The notes: generated by a model not told the origin, from the letters alone. A DNA stretch of 64,000 bases from Dysgonomonas sp. Marseille-P4361 (GCF_900343125.1 NZ_OPYL01000004.1:186001-250000), one strand, 5' to 3'. Counted from the stretch's first letter, positions 26,638 to 37,564 are shown. A program made the numbers and translations.

Positions 26638-29600
26638 TTAATTCTGCAATTCGGAAGTTTCATCAAACTTATCATAAACATCTGCTGCCATACGTTTATA
26701 GCTCTTATAACGCCACATAGCATTATTTTGCGCCGCTTCGTACAACTCTTGAGATTCACTTGGATTTGATTTCTGGAGAGAAGTATAACGCACTTCACCT
26801 CCTAAGAACTCTTGGAACTTAGACCAATCTGGTTCTTTACTATCTAATGTGAATGGATTTTTTCCTTCTTCTTCCAACATTGGATTGTAACGCCACAAGT
26901 GCCAGTATCCACATGCAACAGCTGCTTTTTCTTCATCCTGTGCATGTCCCATGCCTTTTCTTAATCCGTGACTAATACAAGGAGAGTAGGCTATTACTAA
27001 AGATGGTCCTTTATACTCTTCTGCTTCTTTAATAGCTTTCAAGCATTGTCCCTGGTTTGCCCCCATAGCAACTTGAGCTACATAAACATAACCATAAGTA
27101 GTTGCAATCATACCTAAGTCTTTCTTACGAACCTTCTTACCTGCCGCAGCAAATTTAGCAACCGCTGCTACTGGTGTCGATTTAGAAGATTGACCTCCTG
27201 TATTAGAATAAACCTCAGTATCAAGAACAAGGATATTCACATCTTCTCCTGATGCAATCACATGATCGAGACCTCCGAAACCTATATCATATGCCCAACC
27301 GTCACCACCAAAGATCCAGATAGAACGTTTTACAATATATTGTTTAAGATCTAGCAATTCTTTACATCTAGGACAACCTTGAGCACTTCCAGCTTCTAGA
27401 GCTACTACGATTTGAGGCTGCAGTTCTTTTGTTTTATCAGCATCATTTTTATTATCGACCCAAGATTGGAATAAATCTTTCACCTCTTGAGGTGTATGTT
27501 CTGAATCAATTCCTTCTTTCATCAATTTCTCAATACGATCACGCATGGTAATATTAGCCAAAGCAAAACCTAATCCGAACTCCGCATTATCTTCGAACAG
27601 AGAGTTAGCCCAAGCTGGACCCTTACCCTCTTCATTCTTACGATAAGGTGTAGAAGGAGCAGAACCTCCATAGATAGATGTACAACCTGTTGCATTAGCA
27701 ATCATCATACGATCACCGAACAACTGTGTAATCAATTTTATATAAGGAGTTTCTCCACAACCAGAACATGCGCCTGAGAACTCAAACAAAGGAGTTGCAA
27801 ACTGAGAGTTCTTCACATTCAGTTTTGTATCTACTAAATGAGCTTTACTTTTCACATTCTTGATCATGAAATCCCAATTATCTTGTTCTGGGAATTGACC
27901 GCCAATCTCAACCATTTTAAGAGCAGAGTTGCCTTTTTTACCTGGACAGATATCAGCACAGTTTCCACAACCCAGACAGTCTAATACATCCACTTGAATA
28001 CGGAATGCCATACCGTCAAATTGTTTTCCTTGCGCTTTCAACAATGTTACATCTGCAGGAGCTTTCGCTTGTTCTTCCGCATCTAATACAAATGGACGAA
28101 TAGTTGCGTGAGGACAAACGTAAGCACATTGATTACACTGAATACAGTTTTCAGCTTCCCATACAGGAACAAAAGCCGCAACCCCACGTTTTTCGTATTC
28201 GGTAGTACCATGATCCCATGTACCGTCTTCACGTCCCACAAATACTGAAACTGGAAGATCGTAACCACGTTGAGCATTTACCGGACGAACTACTTTTTTG
28301 ATAAATTCAGGAGCATCATCCTCTTCTGGCTTACCAACAACTATATTAGCCCATTCTGCAGGAACTTCTACTTTTTCTATTTCATCACCACGATCTACAG
28401 CTGCATAGTTTTTCTTAACAACATCTTCTCCTTTACGTCCGTATGATTTTACAATGAATTTCTTCATTTGTTCTACAGCTAAATCGTAAGGGATTACTCC
28501 TGAGATTTTAAAGAATGCCGACTGAAGGATAGTATTAGTACGTCCTCCAAGACCTATTTCTGTAGCAATCTTAGTTGCATTGATAATATAGAAGTTGATA
28601 TTATTTACTGCTAAATATTTTTTCACATTATCAGGTAGATAATTTCCAACTTCCTCTTTACTCCAAACAGAGTTTAGAAGGAATGTACCATTCTTCTTCA
28701 AACCTTTAGTCACATCATAAAGATGAAGATAAGCAGGCACGTGACATGCTACGAAGTTTGGAGTATTCACCAAATAAGTAGAACGAATTGGATGATCACC
28801 AAAACGAAGGTGAGAAGCAGTAAAACCTCCTGATTTCTTAGAGTCATAGGCAAAATACGCTTGACAGTATTTATCAGTATTTTCACCGATAATCTTAACA
28901 GTATTTTTGTTAGCACCCACTGTACCATCAGAACCTAAACCGTAGAATTTAGCTTCGTAATTAGATTCGTCTACAGAAACTTCTTCTTTTAGAGGAAGTG
29001 ATTTGAATGTAACATCATCTACAATACCTATAGTAAAATCATTCTTAGGCATGTTCATTGCTAGATTCTCATATACAGACATGATCTGTGCAGGAGTAGT
29101 ATCTTTAGATGAAAGTCCATAAATACCACCAACAACAGTTGGAGCATCTGGTTTTCCATAAAAACAGTCTTTAACATCCATATATAATGGCTGTCCAAGA
29201 GCTCCCGGCTCTTTTGTACGATCAAGAACTGCTATTTTTGTAGCTGTTTTTGGAACTGCAGACAAGAAAGCTTCAGCTTTGAAAGGACGATATAAGTGAA
29301 CTGCTACCAATCCTACTTTTTCTCCCTTCGCTGTCAAGAAATCAATTGTTTCTTTAATAGCCTCTGTAACAGAACCCATCGCAATGATTACTCGGTCTGC
29401 ATCTTCTGCTCCATAATAATCAAACAATCCATATTTACGTCCTGTAATTTTAGCTATTTCAGCTAAATATTTTTCTACAATTTCAGGAACTGCATCATAG
29501 AATTTATTTGCAGCCTCACGAGACTGGAAGTAAATATCATCATTCTGAGCAGTACCACGTGTTACCGGGTTTTCTGGATTTAACGCTCTCTCGCGGAACT

Positions 29601-30210
29601 CTTTTAATGCTTTTTGATCAATTAATGGAATCAAATCTTCTTGCTCCATTAATTCAACTTTTTGTATTTCGTGAGAAGTACGGAACCCATCAAATATATT
29701 CATGAATGGGATTCTTGACTCTAGAGTAGCTAAGTGAGGAACTGCTGATAAATCCATTACCTCTTGAACCGACCCTGAGAAGAACATTGCAAAACCTGTT
29801 TGGCGTGCAGCCATTACGTCTTGATGGTCTCCAAAGATAGATAAAGCTTGTGCTGCTAAAGCACGAGCCGATACATGAAATACACTTGGCAATAATTCCC
29901 CTGCAATTTTATACATATTAGGAATCATCAACAACAGACCTTGCGAAGCTGTATACGTTGTTGTCAAGGCTCCTGCTTGTAACGAACCATGCAGAGCACC
30001 TGCCGCTCCTGCTTCAGACTGCATTTCTTGCACTTTAAGTATTTCGCCGAATATATTTTTTCTTCCGGCTGCAGCCCACTCATCTACATATTCTGCCATA
30101 GTAGACGATGGGGTGATTGGATAAATCGAAGCTACCTCACTGAACATATAAGATATATGTGCAGCTGCCTGATTACCATCACATGTTAAGAATTTCTTTT
30201 GTTTAGCCAT
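26638..30210 (-). CDS. nifJ: Pyruvate:ferredoxin (flavodoxin) oxidoreductase
   Basis: A 1190-residue single-chain PFOR that splits pyruvate with CoA to acetyl-CoA and CO2 and reduces ferredoxin or flavodoxin. It starts KKFLTCDGNQAAAHISYMFSE (domain I, TPP-pyrimidine). The two 4Fe-4S motifs are CIQCNQCAYVCPHATIRP and CLGCGNCADICPGKKGN, near residues 685-760. The TPP domain has GACSGCGETPYIKLITQLFG, ATGCTSIYGG and GGDGWAYDIGFGG. Domain order and length match bacterial NifJ. It stands alone with its own terminator. Confidence 0.97.
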   Translation of the reverse strand: MAKQKKFLTCDGNQAAAHISYMFSEVASIYPITPSSTMAEYVDEWAAAGRKNIFGEILKVQEMQSEAGAAGALHGSLQAGALTTTYTASQGLLLMIPNMYKIAGELLPSVFHVSARALAAQALSIFGDHQDVMAARQTGFAMFFSGSVQEVMDLSAVPHLATLESRIPFMNIFDGFRTSHEIQKVELMEQEDLIPLIDQKALKEFRERALNPENPVTRGTAQNDDIYFQSREAANKFYDAVPEIVEKYLAEIAKITGRKYGLFDYYGAEDADRVIIAMGSVTEAIKETIDFLTAKGEKVGLVAVHLYRPFKAEAFLSAVPKTATKIAVLDRTKEPGALGQPLYMDVKDCFYGKPDAPTVVGGIYGLSSKDTTPAQIMSVYENLAMNMPKNDFTIGIVDDVTFKSLPLKEEVSVDESNYEAKFYGLGSDGTVGANKNTVKIIGENTDKYCQAYFAYDSKKSGGFTASHLRFGDHPIRSTYLVNTPNFVACHVPAYLHLYDVTKGLKKNGTFLLNSVWSKEEVGNYLPDNVKKYLAVNNINFYIINATKIATEIGLGGRTNTILQSAFFKISGVIPYDLAVEQMKKFIVKSYGRKGEDVVKKNYAAVDRGDEIEKVEVPAEWANIVVGKPEEDDAPEFIKKVVRPVNAQRGYDLPVSVFVGREDGTWDHGTTEYEKRGVAAFVPVWEAENCIQCNQCAYVCPHATIRPFVLDAEEQAKAPADVTLLKAQGKQFDGMAFRIQVDVLDCLGCGNCADICPGKKGNSALKMVEIGGQFPEQDNWDFMIKNVKSKAHLVDTKLNVKNSQFATPLFEFSGACSGCGETPYIKLITQLFGDRMMIANATGCTSIYGGSAPSTPYRKNEEGKGPAWANSLFEDNAEFGLGFALANITMRDRIEKLMKEGIDSEHTPQEVKDLFQSWVDNKNDADKTKELQPQIVVALEAGSAQGCPRCKELLDLKQYIVKRSIWIFGGDGWAYDIGFGGLDHVIASGEDVNILVLDTEVYSNTGGQSSKSTPVAAVAKFAAAGKKVRKKDLGMIATTYGYVYVAQVAMGANQGQCLKAIKEAEEYKGPSLVIAYSPCISHGLRKGMGHAQDEEKAAVACGYWHLWRYNPMLEEEGKNPFTLDSKEPDWSKFQEFLGGEVRYTSLQKSNPSESQELYEAAQNNAMWRYKSYKRMAADVYDKFDETSELQN

Positions 30211-30307
30211 ACTTTCTTTGTAATAGTTGATTATCTTTTAGTTTCTCTATTATCAATTTATATAATCATAGCCTGGATAGAGTTATCCAAACTTTCATAT
30301 TTCTATT

Positions 30308-31528
30308 TTAGTACAAAAAGCCAAAAAGCCAAAGAGGAATAACATTTTTCTCTCCCTTATCCATATTGCCTACAGCATATAATAGATCAGATTTATGTTT
30401 ACCTCGTCCCTTTTGCCCTTCTATTTTAAATTTATATTTAACTCTATTATTATCTGTTACTATAAACATTCCTACTTTCGGCCCCTTATTCAACTTACTA
30501 TCGCTATGATGAAGCTGGTTGTAAAAGAAAGTTTCTCTTAAAGCCTGATCTTCTACCGGTTCTGAGTTTAGAGGAAACATTAGATTTGTATTATGCATAT
30601 ACACCAAATCCGGTTTCTTAGGATACTCTTCTCCTTCTTTATATAACATATTTATCAACCTTGCACTTTTCAGGTATTCCAAATAGTTAGTTACTGTAGC
30701 TCTCGATATTTCGCAATCGACACTAAGTTGGCTTATATTAGGTTTCCCCGGAGAAGTATGAGATAATAAATAAAGTAACTTCCGTAATTTAGGTAAATAT
30801 GTCTGTTCAATTTGCCGGATAGATAGTACATCTACTTCAAGCATCATATTTACTGTTTTAAGTAGGTTTTCAGAAAAATTTCTTTTTTCCAAATAAAAAG
30901 GGTAATAACCATGATGCAAATATGCCCAAAAATGATCTAAAGGTCTTACCTTAGAGCAGATATCTTCTGCTATTTTTTCATGATTAGCTATTATTTCTTT
31001 TAAGCTATAAGGCTTAAATCGCTCACCTAGCTGAATATTCAGAAATTCTCTGAATGAAAACCCTCGTAAGTTATAAACACTAACAATCGAAGACAACTCT
31101 TCGTCTTCGTCTAGTTTCATTACAGTTGACCCTGCAAAAACAATCTTCAACTGAGGAAACTTCTCATGACATTCACGTAATTCTTTCGACCAATTAGGAT
31201 ATTTATAAACCTGATCTAAGAGTAGTGTACGGCCTCCCATTTCTACAAATTCTTGTGCAAAACTAGTAATGGTTCGCACAGTAAAGTAAAACTGGTTCAT
31301 GTTCATGTAGAGGCAATCTTTCTTCTCTAAATCAAAGAATTCTTTTGCATATTGAAGCAGAAAGGTTGTTTTACCAACTCCTCTGGTCCCCTTTATGCCA
31401 ATTAATGATTGAGTCCAATCAATCTGCTTTATTAATTGACGCGGAATAACCCCATCAAGATGCTCTACTAAATACCTATGTGTACGAAAGAATGCTTCCA
31501 CTCTAAATATCACTTTATTAAATCTCAC
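30308..31528 (-). CDS. AAA ATPase with C-terminal DUF4143
   Basis: A 406-residue protein of the stand-alone AAA_14/DUF4143 class. Walker A is GTRGVGKTTFLLQ near residue 46-58. TLLLDQVYKYPNW provides a Walker-B-like acidic position, and STVMKL follows as a sensor. A winged-helix-like region (LSVDCEISRATVTNYLEYLKSARLI) precedes the DUF4143-type C-terminus. These ATPases are widespread in Bacteroidetes with unknown clients. Neither neighbour suggests a role. A TAAATTTG box at 31570-31577 (minus) is a possible promoter. Confidence 0.88.
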   Translation of the reverse strand: MRFNKVIFRVEAFFRTHRYLVEHLDGVIPRQLIKQIDWTQSLIGIKGTRGVGKTTFLLQYAKEFFDLEKKDCLYMNMNQFYFTVRTITSFAQEFVEMGGRTLLLDQVYKYPNWSKELRECHEKFPQLKIVFAGSTVMKLDEDEELSSIVSVYNLRGFSFREFLNIQLGERFKPYSLKEIIANHEKIAEDICSKVRPLDHFWAYLHHGYYPFYLEKRNFSENLLKTVNMMLEVDVLSIRQIEQTYLPKLRKLLYLLSHTSPGKPNISQLSVDCEISRATVTNYLEYLKSARLINMLYKEGEEYPKKPDLVYMHNTNLMFPLNSEPVEDQALRETFFYNQLHHSDSKLNKGPKVGMFIVTDNNRVKYKFKIEGQKGRGKHKSDLLYAVGNMDKGEKNVIPLWLFGFLY

Positions 31529-31569
31529 GAAGATAGTTCTTTTTTCACGTCATTGCAATGTCAAGATAG

Positions 31570-31577
31570 CAAATTTA
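31570..31577 (-). promoter_or_regulatory. Candidate -7 element for the AAA ATPase gene
   Basis: Minus-strand TAAATTTG with a TTTG (CAAA on plus at 31601-31604) 23 bases upstream. Slightly long spacing, so moderate support. Confidence 0.4.
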
Positions 31578-31698
31578 ATCTTTTTTTTTACACTTTTGTG
31601 CAAATAAAAGCGTAAGGAACACATATAACTATCAATAAAAGAGAAGGAAAGATGATATATCAAGAGAAGTTATTCATCATAGAGTTTGTATATAAGCT

Positions 31699-32511
31699 CT
31701 ATTTATAATATTTATTGTAGAGATTTTTATACTCTTTTGTCTGTTTTAATTTCTTTATCCAATGATTTAAAGAATCGAGGAGTATTGTTGAATTCTGATT
31801 TACAGCCCACCCTTCTAAATGAGTGAAACCAATTGATGTCTTATAATCTACTTCAGGAATATCCTCCGCTACTGTTGATGCTATTTTCTCATCACAAACA
31901 GCATAATCAATCTCTTTTGCAGCAACCTTCATTATCAGTTGCTCCGGACCATATAAGCTATCTTCTCGTATATAAATAGAATCACCTATTTCATGAGATA
32001 GATTTTGTATACGAAGAATTGCCGGAGAATTCAGTGAGACAAATAATGTCTTCCCTGCTAAATCTAAATGACTCCTAAGAGGTTCAATATCCTCATTGTA
32101 TTCTTTTTTCCGTTGCACAAGCACTTGCCTGTTTTGAAGAATTGGCTCTGTAAAACGCAACTCTTTTTTAGACTCAGTTGTTATAGGAAGAGTTTGAGCC
32201 AACAAGTCATATCTTCCTGTCTGAATACCTTTTATACTCTTCTCTAAATTAGACTCTAAAGCGATCTCCGCCTTTAGAGAAAAAGAGTTTACTAAAAGAT
32301 TTATTAACTCGTAATTAAAGCCGGCAATCGTATCTCCCGACACAAAATAGCCAACCGAATTGTAATCGGTAACAATACGGATAACTCCGCTTTCTTTTAT
32401 TTCATCAAAGTCTTTGATTGTATAGTTTTCCTCTTTCCTGAATATCAACCCAATTATGATCAATATTACAGCCAAAGTAGAAATTAATATGACATAGTAC
32501 TTCTTTGACAT
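31699..32511 (-). CDS. Membrane-anchored bacterial solute-binding domain (SBP_bac_3-like) protein
   Basis: A 270-residue protein. One N-terminal transmembrane segment (about 5-24, YYVILISTLAVILIIIGLIF) has no lipobox Cys, followed by a periplasmic family-3 solute-binding domain (GVIRIVTDYNSVGYFV, GFNYELINLL, GIQTGRYDLLAQTLPIT, FTEPIL, IDYAVCDEKIA). It resembles the N-terminal half of MltF but has no transglycosylase domain. No ABC permease or ATPase genes are nearby. It ends just after the stop of the putative porin gene upstream (5 bases apart), which suggests the two act together. Confidence 0.82.
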   Translation of the reverse strand: MSKKYYVILISTLAVILIIIGLIFRKEENYTIKDFDEIKESGVIRIVTDYNSVGYFVSGDTIAGFNYELINLLVNSFSLKAEIALESNLEKSIKGIQTGRYDLLAQTLPITTESKKELRFTEPILQNRQVLVQRKKEYNEDIEPLRSHLDLAGKTLFVSLNSPAILRIQNLSHEIGDSIYIREDSLYGPEQLIMKVAAKEIDYAVCDEKIASTVAEDIPEVDYKTSIGFTHLEGWAVNQNSTILLDSLNHWIKKLKQTKEYKNLYNKYYK

Positions 32512-32516
32512 TCGAT

Positions 32517-34616
32517 TTAATTATTAAATTGCCAAGACAGACCTAACTTTAACCCCATAGGATTAACAGGGTATCTATACATTGAGAATGATTGTCCATT
32601 ACCCATACCCTCTGCTACATTATACATCATTACAAAGAAACGAGTGTATTTCAGATGTAAATTCAAGTAAGCTGTTGTTATAGGGAAATTCCCTATTTTC
32701 TTTTCTCTTTGGTTGTAAAACTGCATTGTTAGCGGCTCGTATCCAGGTAGATAATATTCTGTATGAAAGTGTGCATCTACACCTAACTGAAGAGTAAGCA
32801 CTTTAGCTATCTTTGTCATTATGTATAGATTAGAATATATACTCAAATCTGGCAGAGGAATAGCTTCATCATTTGTTGTCTTTTGATAAACAATCTGATT
32901 ATCCCAGTGCAATATACCTGCTTTGAGATTTTGATCTAAACGCAAAGACACGACTTGTGCACTTCCTGAAGCTTGTCGTGGCAAGCCATCTGCCCCCCAA
33001 TAGATATAGTTTTGAATATTCTCTACACCTCCACTAATCCGAGTTTTAGAAAATGAGAGTTCTGGTAGATTAATTTCACCTCCTACAAATACTCTTCTCG
33101 TATCACCAAAATCATTATTCCAGTTCCAATATTTAGAAGCAAAATGATTCTGAAAAAAACTAGGAGTTATATTTTTTATATATGCATTCGCTTTTACAGA
33201 AAGTTTCTTCCCTTTAAAGTCAAACATGGTCTCTACTTCTCCATCTGCCTTAAAGTCGTTTCGCAGCAAATCTTTCTCAACGGATGCTCTATACTTTAAG
33301 TATTTACCTTTTTCCTTAGAAAGGACACCTCCTATCAACAATGAGTTTTCGCTATATTTTTCTCCTAATTTTATATTAGGTGTAGGCATATTACTTGAAG
33401 CCCCTTCCTCTAATCCTGACATAAAGAGAGGTTTCAGATATTTCCTCATATCATACTCCACAAAAGCCGTTAAGCCAAACTTAGTCCAACTACGAAAACC
33501 TTCATTCATTGCTAGAGCCAATGTATTCTTGAAGGAATAATAAGACATATAATCATCTATATCGTCCCCATATTTAGGATTATTGACCAATTCCCCATTC
33601 TCGTAATAAGGAAAATAAATCTTATCCAATTCTTTATTCGTAGAAGTTATGTTTCTGCGCTGATCACTATAATGTGTTGTAAAAATAGCACTTGCCAGAG
33701 GCACATAATTAGCTTTTTTTCTTACTCCCGTAAGCGTATCATTTATCTGATATTCCTCCATATTGTCTCCCAAATCGTAACGATTGGTCACATAAATATG
33801 GCGACCTCTCATTTTGTTACGGGTATTTTCCATCCTTACTGGAATATCCAAAGAACTACCTTTAAAGCCATTACCTCCGTTTGCTGCATCGGGATTGGTT
33901 ATATATAAAAGATCTTCTATACCTCCATTCTCTATATTCGTAAAGTTATTGTTGTATAGGAAAGCATGCATTTTATATTTATCGCCTATATAGCTGGCAT
34001 AAAAATCATAACTAACTTGCTTATTGGACAGAGACTTATAAGAACCTCTAGAATACACATAGTCAAAATCAAACCCAACATTCAGTTTTTTCCCAAAATT
34101 CATTGTAAGTTCTGTTTGTAGACGATTTTCGGCAGTTTCTCCACCTCCACCACTTTGATACTTTACATTTGAATAGGGAACTTTTGTATTCAGGAAATAA
34201 TGATCTTCCGGATTCTTCCGCCAAAGATACATTGGGTCTAAGAAAATGAAGCGAGATGCTTCGGGACGCTCAAAGAATATTTTAGACTGAGCGGGAGAGC
34301 CTATATTACCAAGGTATCCCATTGCTACACTTTTACCATCTACAGACATACTTTGGTGAAAATTCGTAGTCAATGTATCTCTTGGAACAAAAGTTCGCTC
34401 GCCTAGACGACGGGATATTTTCCAAGCATATATGTTAGGCATTTGCAAGCCTACTGTATCTATTATATTGCCCTTATTATGCAATAATGCTGAATCCAGA
34501 CGAACTGAATCAGCATTATGTTCCATATGATCTCTTGATGGAATCTCTCTGTTTTGAGCATGAACAAACAAAAATGCAGCAAAAAACAGCAATATTGTTA
34601 CCGTATATTTTTTCAT
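32517..34616 (-). CDS. Putative outer-membrane porin (Porin_10-like)
   Basis: From the ATG at 34616 the protein has 699 residues. Signal MKKYTVTILLFFAAFLFVHAQ is followed by about 600 residues of amphipathic beta-strand pattern, many with terminal aromatic residues (LTMNFGKKLNVGFDFDYVYS, LHLKYTRFFVMMYNVAEG). The last residue is preceded by an aromatic (SWQFNN), typical of barrels. PF14121-type porins are Bacteroidetes-specific and of unknown substrate. The reading frame extended to 34634 adds MCKFAP, which does not fit a signal peptide. First gene of a pair with the solute-binding protein. Confidence 0.82.
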   Translation of the reverse strand: MKKYTVTILLFFAAFLFVHAQNREIPSRDHMEHNADSVRLDSALLHNKGNIIDTVGLQMPNIYAWKISRRLGERTFVPRDTLTTNFHQSMSVDGKSVAMGYLGNIGSPAQSKIFFERPEASRFIFLDPMYLWRKNPEDHYFLNTKVPYSNVKYQSGGGGETAENRLQTELTMNFGKKLNVGFDFDYVYSRGSYKSLSNKQVSYDFYASYIGDKYKMHAFLYNNNFTNIENGGIEDLLYITNPDAANGGNGFKGSSLDIPVRMENTRNKMRGRHIYVTNRYDLGDNMEEYQINDTLTGVRKKANYVPLASAIFTTHYSDQRRNITSTNKELDKIYFPYYENGELVNNPKYGDDIDDYMSYYSFKNTLALAMNEGFRSWTKFGLTAFVEYDMRKYLKPLFMSGLEEGASSNMPTPNIKLGEKYSENSLLIGGVLSKEKGKYLKYRASVEKDLLRNDFKADGEVETMFDFKGKKLSVKANAYIKNITPSFFQNHFASKYWNWNNDFGDTRRVFVGGEINLPELSFSKTRISGGVENIQNYIYWGADGLPRQASGSAQVVSLRLDQNLKAGILHWDNQIVYQKTTNDEAIPLPDLSIYSNLYIMTKIAKVLTLQLGVDAHFHTEYYLPGYEPLTMQFYNQREKKIGNFPITTAYLNLHLKYTRFFVMMYNVAEGMGNGQSFSMYRYPVNPMGLKLGLSWQFNN

Positions 34617-34714
34617 CGGTGCAAACTTACACAAAAAATGAAAATTGACTAGTTAATGTTTCTATAAAAACAGTAGAAAGCCTTTATTTATTGTATTTAA
34701 GCGCCCAACATTCA

Positions 34715-35830
34715 TCAAATTACTCCTTTTGTAGAAGGTAGCTCGTAGTTAAATATGTCTCTTTTTTTAGCCATCTTCAAAGCACGTGCCAATGATTTAA
34801 ATATTCCTTCGATCTTGTGATGCTCATTTGCACCCTCAGCTTTTATGTTCAAATTCATTTTCGCAGCATCGCTTAACGACTTGAAGAAATGAAGAAACAT
34901 TTCGGTAGGCATATCTCCTATCTTCTCACGTTTAAATTCAGCATCCCATACTAGCCACGGGCGACCTCCAAAATCAAGAGCAACCGAGCAAAGACAGTCG
35001 TCCATCGGCAGACAATATCCATATCTTTCGATGCCTCGCTTATTTCCTAATGCCAAATAAAGAGCCTCACCCAGCGCCAAAGCTGTATCTTCCATTGTAT
35101 GATGTTCATCAACCTCCAGATCTCCATTTACTTTGATCGTAATATCTGTACCTGAATGTTTACCTATCTGATCAAGCATATGATCGAAGAAACCTAAACC
35201 TGTCGAAATATCAGTATCTCCTTTTCCATCTAGGTTTATCGACACATAGATATCCGTTTCTTTGGTAGTGCGCTTTACTTCAGCTTTTCGTTCGCCAGCA
35301 AAAAGATATTCAGATATTACATCCCAATCTGCAGTTTGCAATACACACACTTCTTTCAATTCAGCGGGAACAGCTACTTCATCATTCAAGAAAATTGCTT
35401 TTGCTCCTAAGTTATTTGCCAATTCTACATCGGTCAATCTATCTCCGATAACATAAGAGTTAGCAAGGTCATAATCTTCCGTCATATATTTACCCAGCAT
35501 CCCTGTTCTAGGCTTTCGGGTTGGGGCATTATCCTCAGGGAAGCTACGATCAATTAAAATATCTTCGAATTGTATCCCTTCTCCTTCTAACGTTTTCATC
35601 ATCAAGTTATGAGCCGGCCAGAATGTTTCTTCAGGAAAAGAAGAAGTTCCTAATCCATCTTGGTTTGTGACCATTACAAACTCAAAGTCAAGATTCTTTT
35701 TTATAAAATATAGGTTACGGAATACTTTTGGATAAAATTCCAGTTTTTCTAGACTATCCAATTGATAATCTATCGGAGGCTCTATAACTAAAGTACCATC
35801 ACGGTCTATAAACAATGCTCTTTTTTTCAT
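34715..35830 (-). CDS. hisB: Bifunctional histidinol-phosphatase / imidazoleglycerol-phosphate dehydratase
   Basis: A 371-residue fusion catalysing histidine biosynthesis steps 6 and 8. The N-terminal HAD phosphatase (about 1-165) starts FIDRDGTLV with the two catalytic aspartates. The C-terminal IGPD domain (about 175-371) has [33 protein letters not shown] with the metal-binding histidines, and [15 protein letters not shown]. Fusion in this order is standard in Bacteroidales and enterics. It is the last gene of the his region, 12 bases after hisC. Confidence 0.95.
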   Translation of the reverse strand: MKKRALFIDRDGTLVIEPPIDYQLDSLEKLEFYPKVFRNLYFIKKNLDFEFVMVTNQDGLGTSSFPEETFWPAHNLMMKTLEGEGIQFEDILIDRSFPEDNAPTRKPRTGMLGKYMTEDYDLANSYVIGDRLTDVELANNLGAKAIFLNDEVAVPAELKEVCVLQTADWDVISEYLFAGERKAEVKRTTKETDIYVSINLDGKGDTDISTGLGFFDHMLDQIGKHSGTDITIKVNGDLEVDEHHTMEDTALALGEALYLALGNKRGIERYGYCLPMDDCLCSVALDFGGRPWLVWDAEFKREKIGDMPTEMFLHFFKSLSDAAKMNLNIKAEGANEHHKIEGIFKSLARALKMAKKRDIFNYELPSTKGVI

Positions 35831-35842
35831 TTCTAGTCTATA

Positions 35843-36871
35843 TTAAAAACTTTGAAGTGTTTCTATCAATATTTTATTTTCTTGGTCTGTACCTACTGTT
35901 ATTCGCAAACATCCTGCACACAATGAAACCGAATTACGATTACGAACTATTACACCCTTGTCTGCTAACTTTTTATAAATACCGTTTGCATCGTTTACCT
36001 TCACTAATACAAAATTAGAGTCGGTCGGATATATTTTTTCTACAAAAGATAGTTTTGATAATTCTTCCACAAGAAAAGCCCTCCCTTTCAACAAAGTCTC
36101 TACCCACTCTTTGCGCAGAGAAAGTTTATCCAGTTCGTCTATAACAAAGTTCTGAGTAAGGATATTAACATTATAAGGATACTTCACCTTATTGAACAGC
36201 TTTATTATTTCAGGTGAAGCAAAAGCCATCCCCAAACGAACAGCCGCTAAGCCCCACGCTTTAGAGAAAGTTTGTAATATTATAAGATTAGGATAGTTGC
36301 CTAAATCATTTATCCATGTAGCGTCAGCAGCAAAGTCTATATAAGCCTCATCAACGATGACAATACCTTTAAAATTATTCAAGACTTTTTCTACAGCTTC
36401 CCTGTTCATCAGATTCCCCGTAGGATTGTTAGGAGAGCACAAGAATATCAACTTTGTATTATCATCTGTTTTGGCCAACAAAGCATCTGCATCCAAGTCA
36501 AAATTTTCATTCAGCAGCACTTTGCGATACTCTACATCATTAACATTGGCACATACCTCATACATACCATAAGTAGGATCTATAGCTACAATATTATCAA
36601 TACGAGGTTCGCAAAAAACGCGGATAACCAGATCAATAGGCTCATCACTTCCGTTACCTAAAAATATATTTTCGGGATGGACTCCTTTTACTGTGCTTAT
36701 TTTTTCTTTCAACTTCCATTGCAATGGATCGGGATAACGATTATATCTATCATTTAAGGGATTTTCGTTAGCGTCGAGAAAGACTGACGCCTCTCCTTTA
36801 AATTCATCTCTTGCTGATGAATAAGCTTTCATGTTCCATACGTTTTTACGTACCAGTTTCTGTAAGTCCAT
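35843..36871 (-). CDS. hisC: Histidinol-phosphate aminotransferase
   Basis: A 342-residue PLP-dependent fold-type I aminotransferase; it transaminates imidazole-acetol phosphate. Markers are [47 protein letters not shown] and the PLP lysine in [14 protein letters not shown]. It is 114 bases downstream of the DJ-1 gene and a hairpin lies between them. Confidence 0.94.
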   Translation of the reverse strand: MDLQKLVRKNVWNMKAYSSARDEFKGEASVFLDANENPLNDRYNRYPDPLQWKLKEKISTVKGVHPENIFLGNGSDEPIDLVIRVFCEPRIDNIVAIDPTYGMYEVCANVNDVEYRKVLLNENFDLDADALLAKTDDNTKLIFLCSPNNPTGNLMNREAVEKVLNNFKGIVIVDEAYIDFAADATWINDLGNYPNLIILQTFSKAWGLAAVRLGMAFASPEIIKLFNKVKYPYNVNILTQNFVIDELDKLSLRKEWVETLLKGRAFLVEELSKLSFVEKIYPTDSNFVLVKVNDANGIYKKLADKGVIVRNRNSVSLCAGCLRITVGTDQENKILIETLQSF

Positions 36872-36924
36872 CGTTCAATTAAAATTTCTCTAATTTAAAA
36901 TTCAAAAGCTTTTGTTCAATAACA

Positions 36925-36964
36925 ATAGTAGCTACAATAATAAAGTCCATATTGCAGCTACTAT
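36925..36964 (-). other. Long hairpin between DJ-1-like gene and hisC
   Basis: ATAGTAGCT at 36925-36933 pairs with AGCTACTAT at 36956-36964, extended by CAATA/TATTG inside (one A/C mismatch). No T-run follows on the minus strand, so it is more likely an intercistronic RNA structure than a terminator. Confidence 0.5.
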
Positions 36965-36985
36965 ATCTGTGTTTATAAATATAAT

Positions 36986-37564
36986 TTATAATTCAATTTT
37001 AGCACCTAACAATTTATAAAACTCTCTTAGCACTGCCGGGTGACCTGGCCATGCAGGAGATGTCGTTAAATTACCGTCAGTTACCGCTTCAGTAGCAGGA
37101 ACGTCTTTATAGTTTCCTCCTGCAAGCGTCACCTCCGGTCCTACGGCTACATAACAAGTCAAAGTGCGATCTTTCACTACTCCTGCCGCTGTCAAAATCT
37201 GAATTCCGTGACAAACTGCAGCTACGGGTAAATTCTTCTCAAAAAAATATCGCGTATAATCCAACACCCTCGGATCGAGGCGAATATACTCTGGGGCTCG
37301 TCCTCCTGTTATATATAAACCTGAATAGTCTTCCAATTTTACAGTATCGAAACTCTTATTCAAGGTAAAATTATGTCCTCTCAACTCTACATAGGTCTGA
37401 AAACCAACAAAGTCATGAATTGCTGTTGCAATCTGCTCTCCCGCCTTTTTACCGGGACAAACCACATCTACATGATACCCTATACTACTCAGCGCTTGAA
37501 ATGGCACCATCAATTCATAGTCTTCTACAAAATCGCCAGCTAACATCAAAATTCTTTTGCTCAT
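36986..37564 (-). CDS. DJ-1/PfpI superfamily protein
   Basis: A 192-residue single-domain protein: RILMLAGDFVEDYELMVPFQAL carries the conserved glutamate at 17, and the nucleophile elbow AVCHGIQ has its Cys near 118. TSPAWPGHP and the histidine-containing stretches fit the family. DJ-1/PfpI members include proteases, glyoxalase-like and deglycase-like enzymes; the substrate cannot be told. It lies inside the his region, with gaps of over 100 bases on both sides, so it may have its own promoter. Confidence 0.85.
   Translation of the reverse strand: MSKRILMLAGDFVEDYELMVPFQALSSIGYHVDVVCPGKKAGEQIATAIHDFVGFQTYVELRGHNFTLNKSFDTVKLEDYSGLYITGGRAPEYIRLDPRVLDYTRYFFEKNLPVAAVCHGIQILTAAGVVKDRTLTCYVAVGPEVTLAGGNYKDVPATEAVTDGNLTTSPAWPGHPAVLREFYKLLGAKIEL

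Noticed and set aside
31679-31702. ATAGAG/CTCTAT hairpin at the end of the solute-binding protein gene
   Set aside because: Overlaps the stop codon, only six pairs and no T-run, so not called as a terminator.
34622-34629. Minus-strand TAAGTTTG box before the porin
   Set aside because: It ends 6 bases before the start codon, which would leave no leader, and no -33 box is present.
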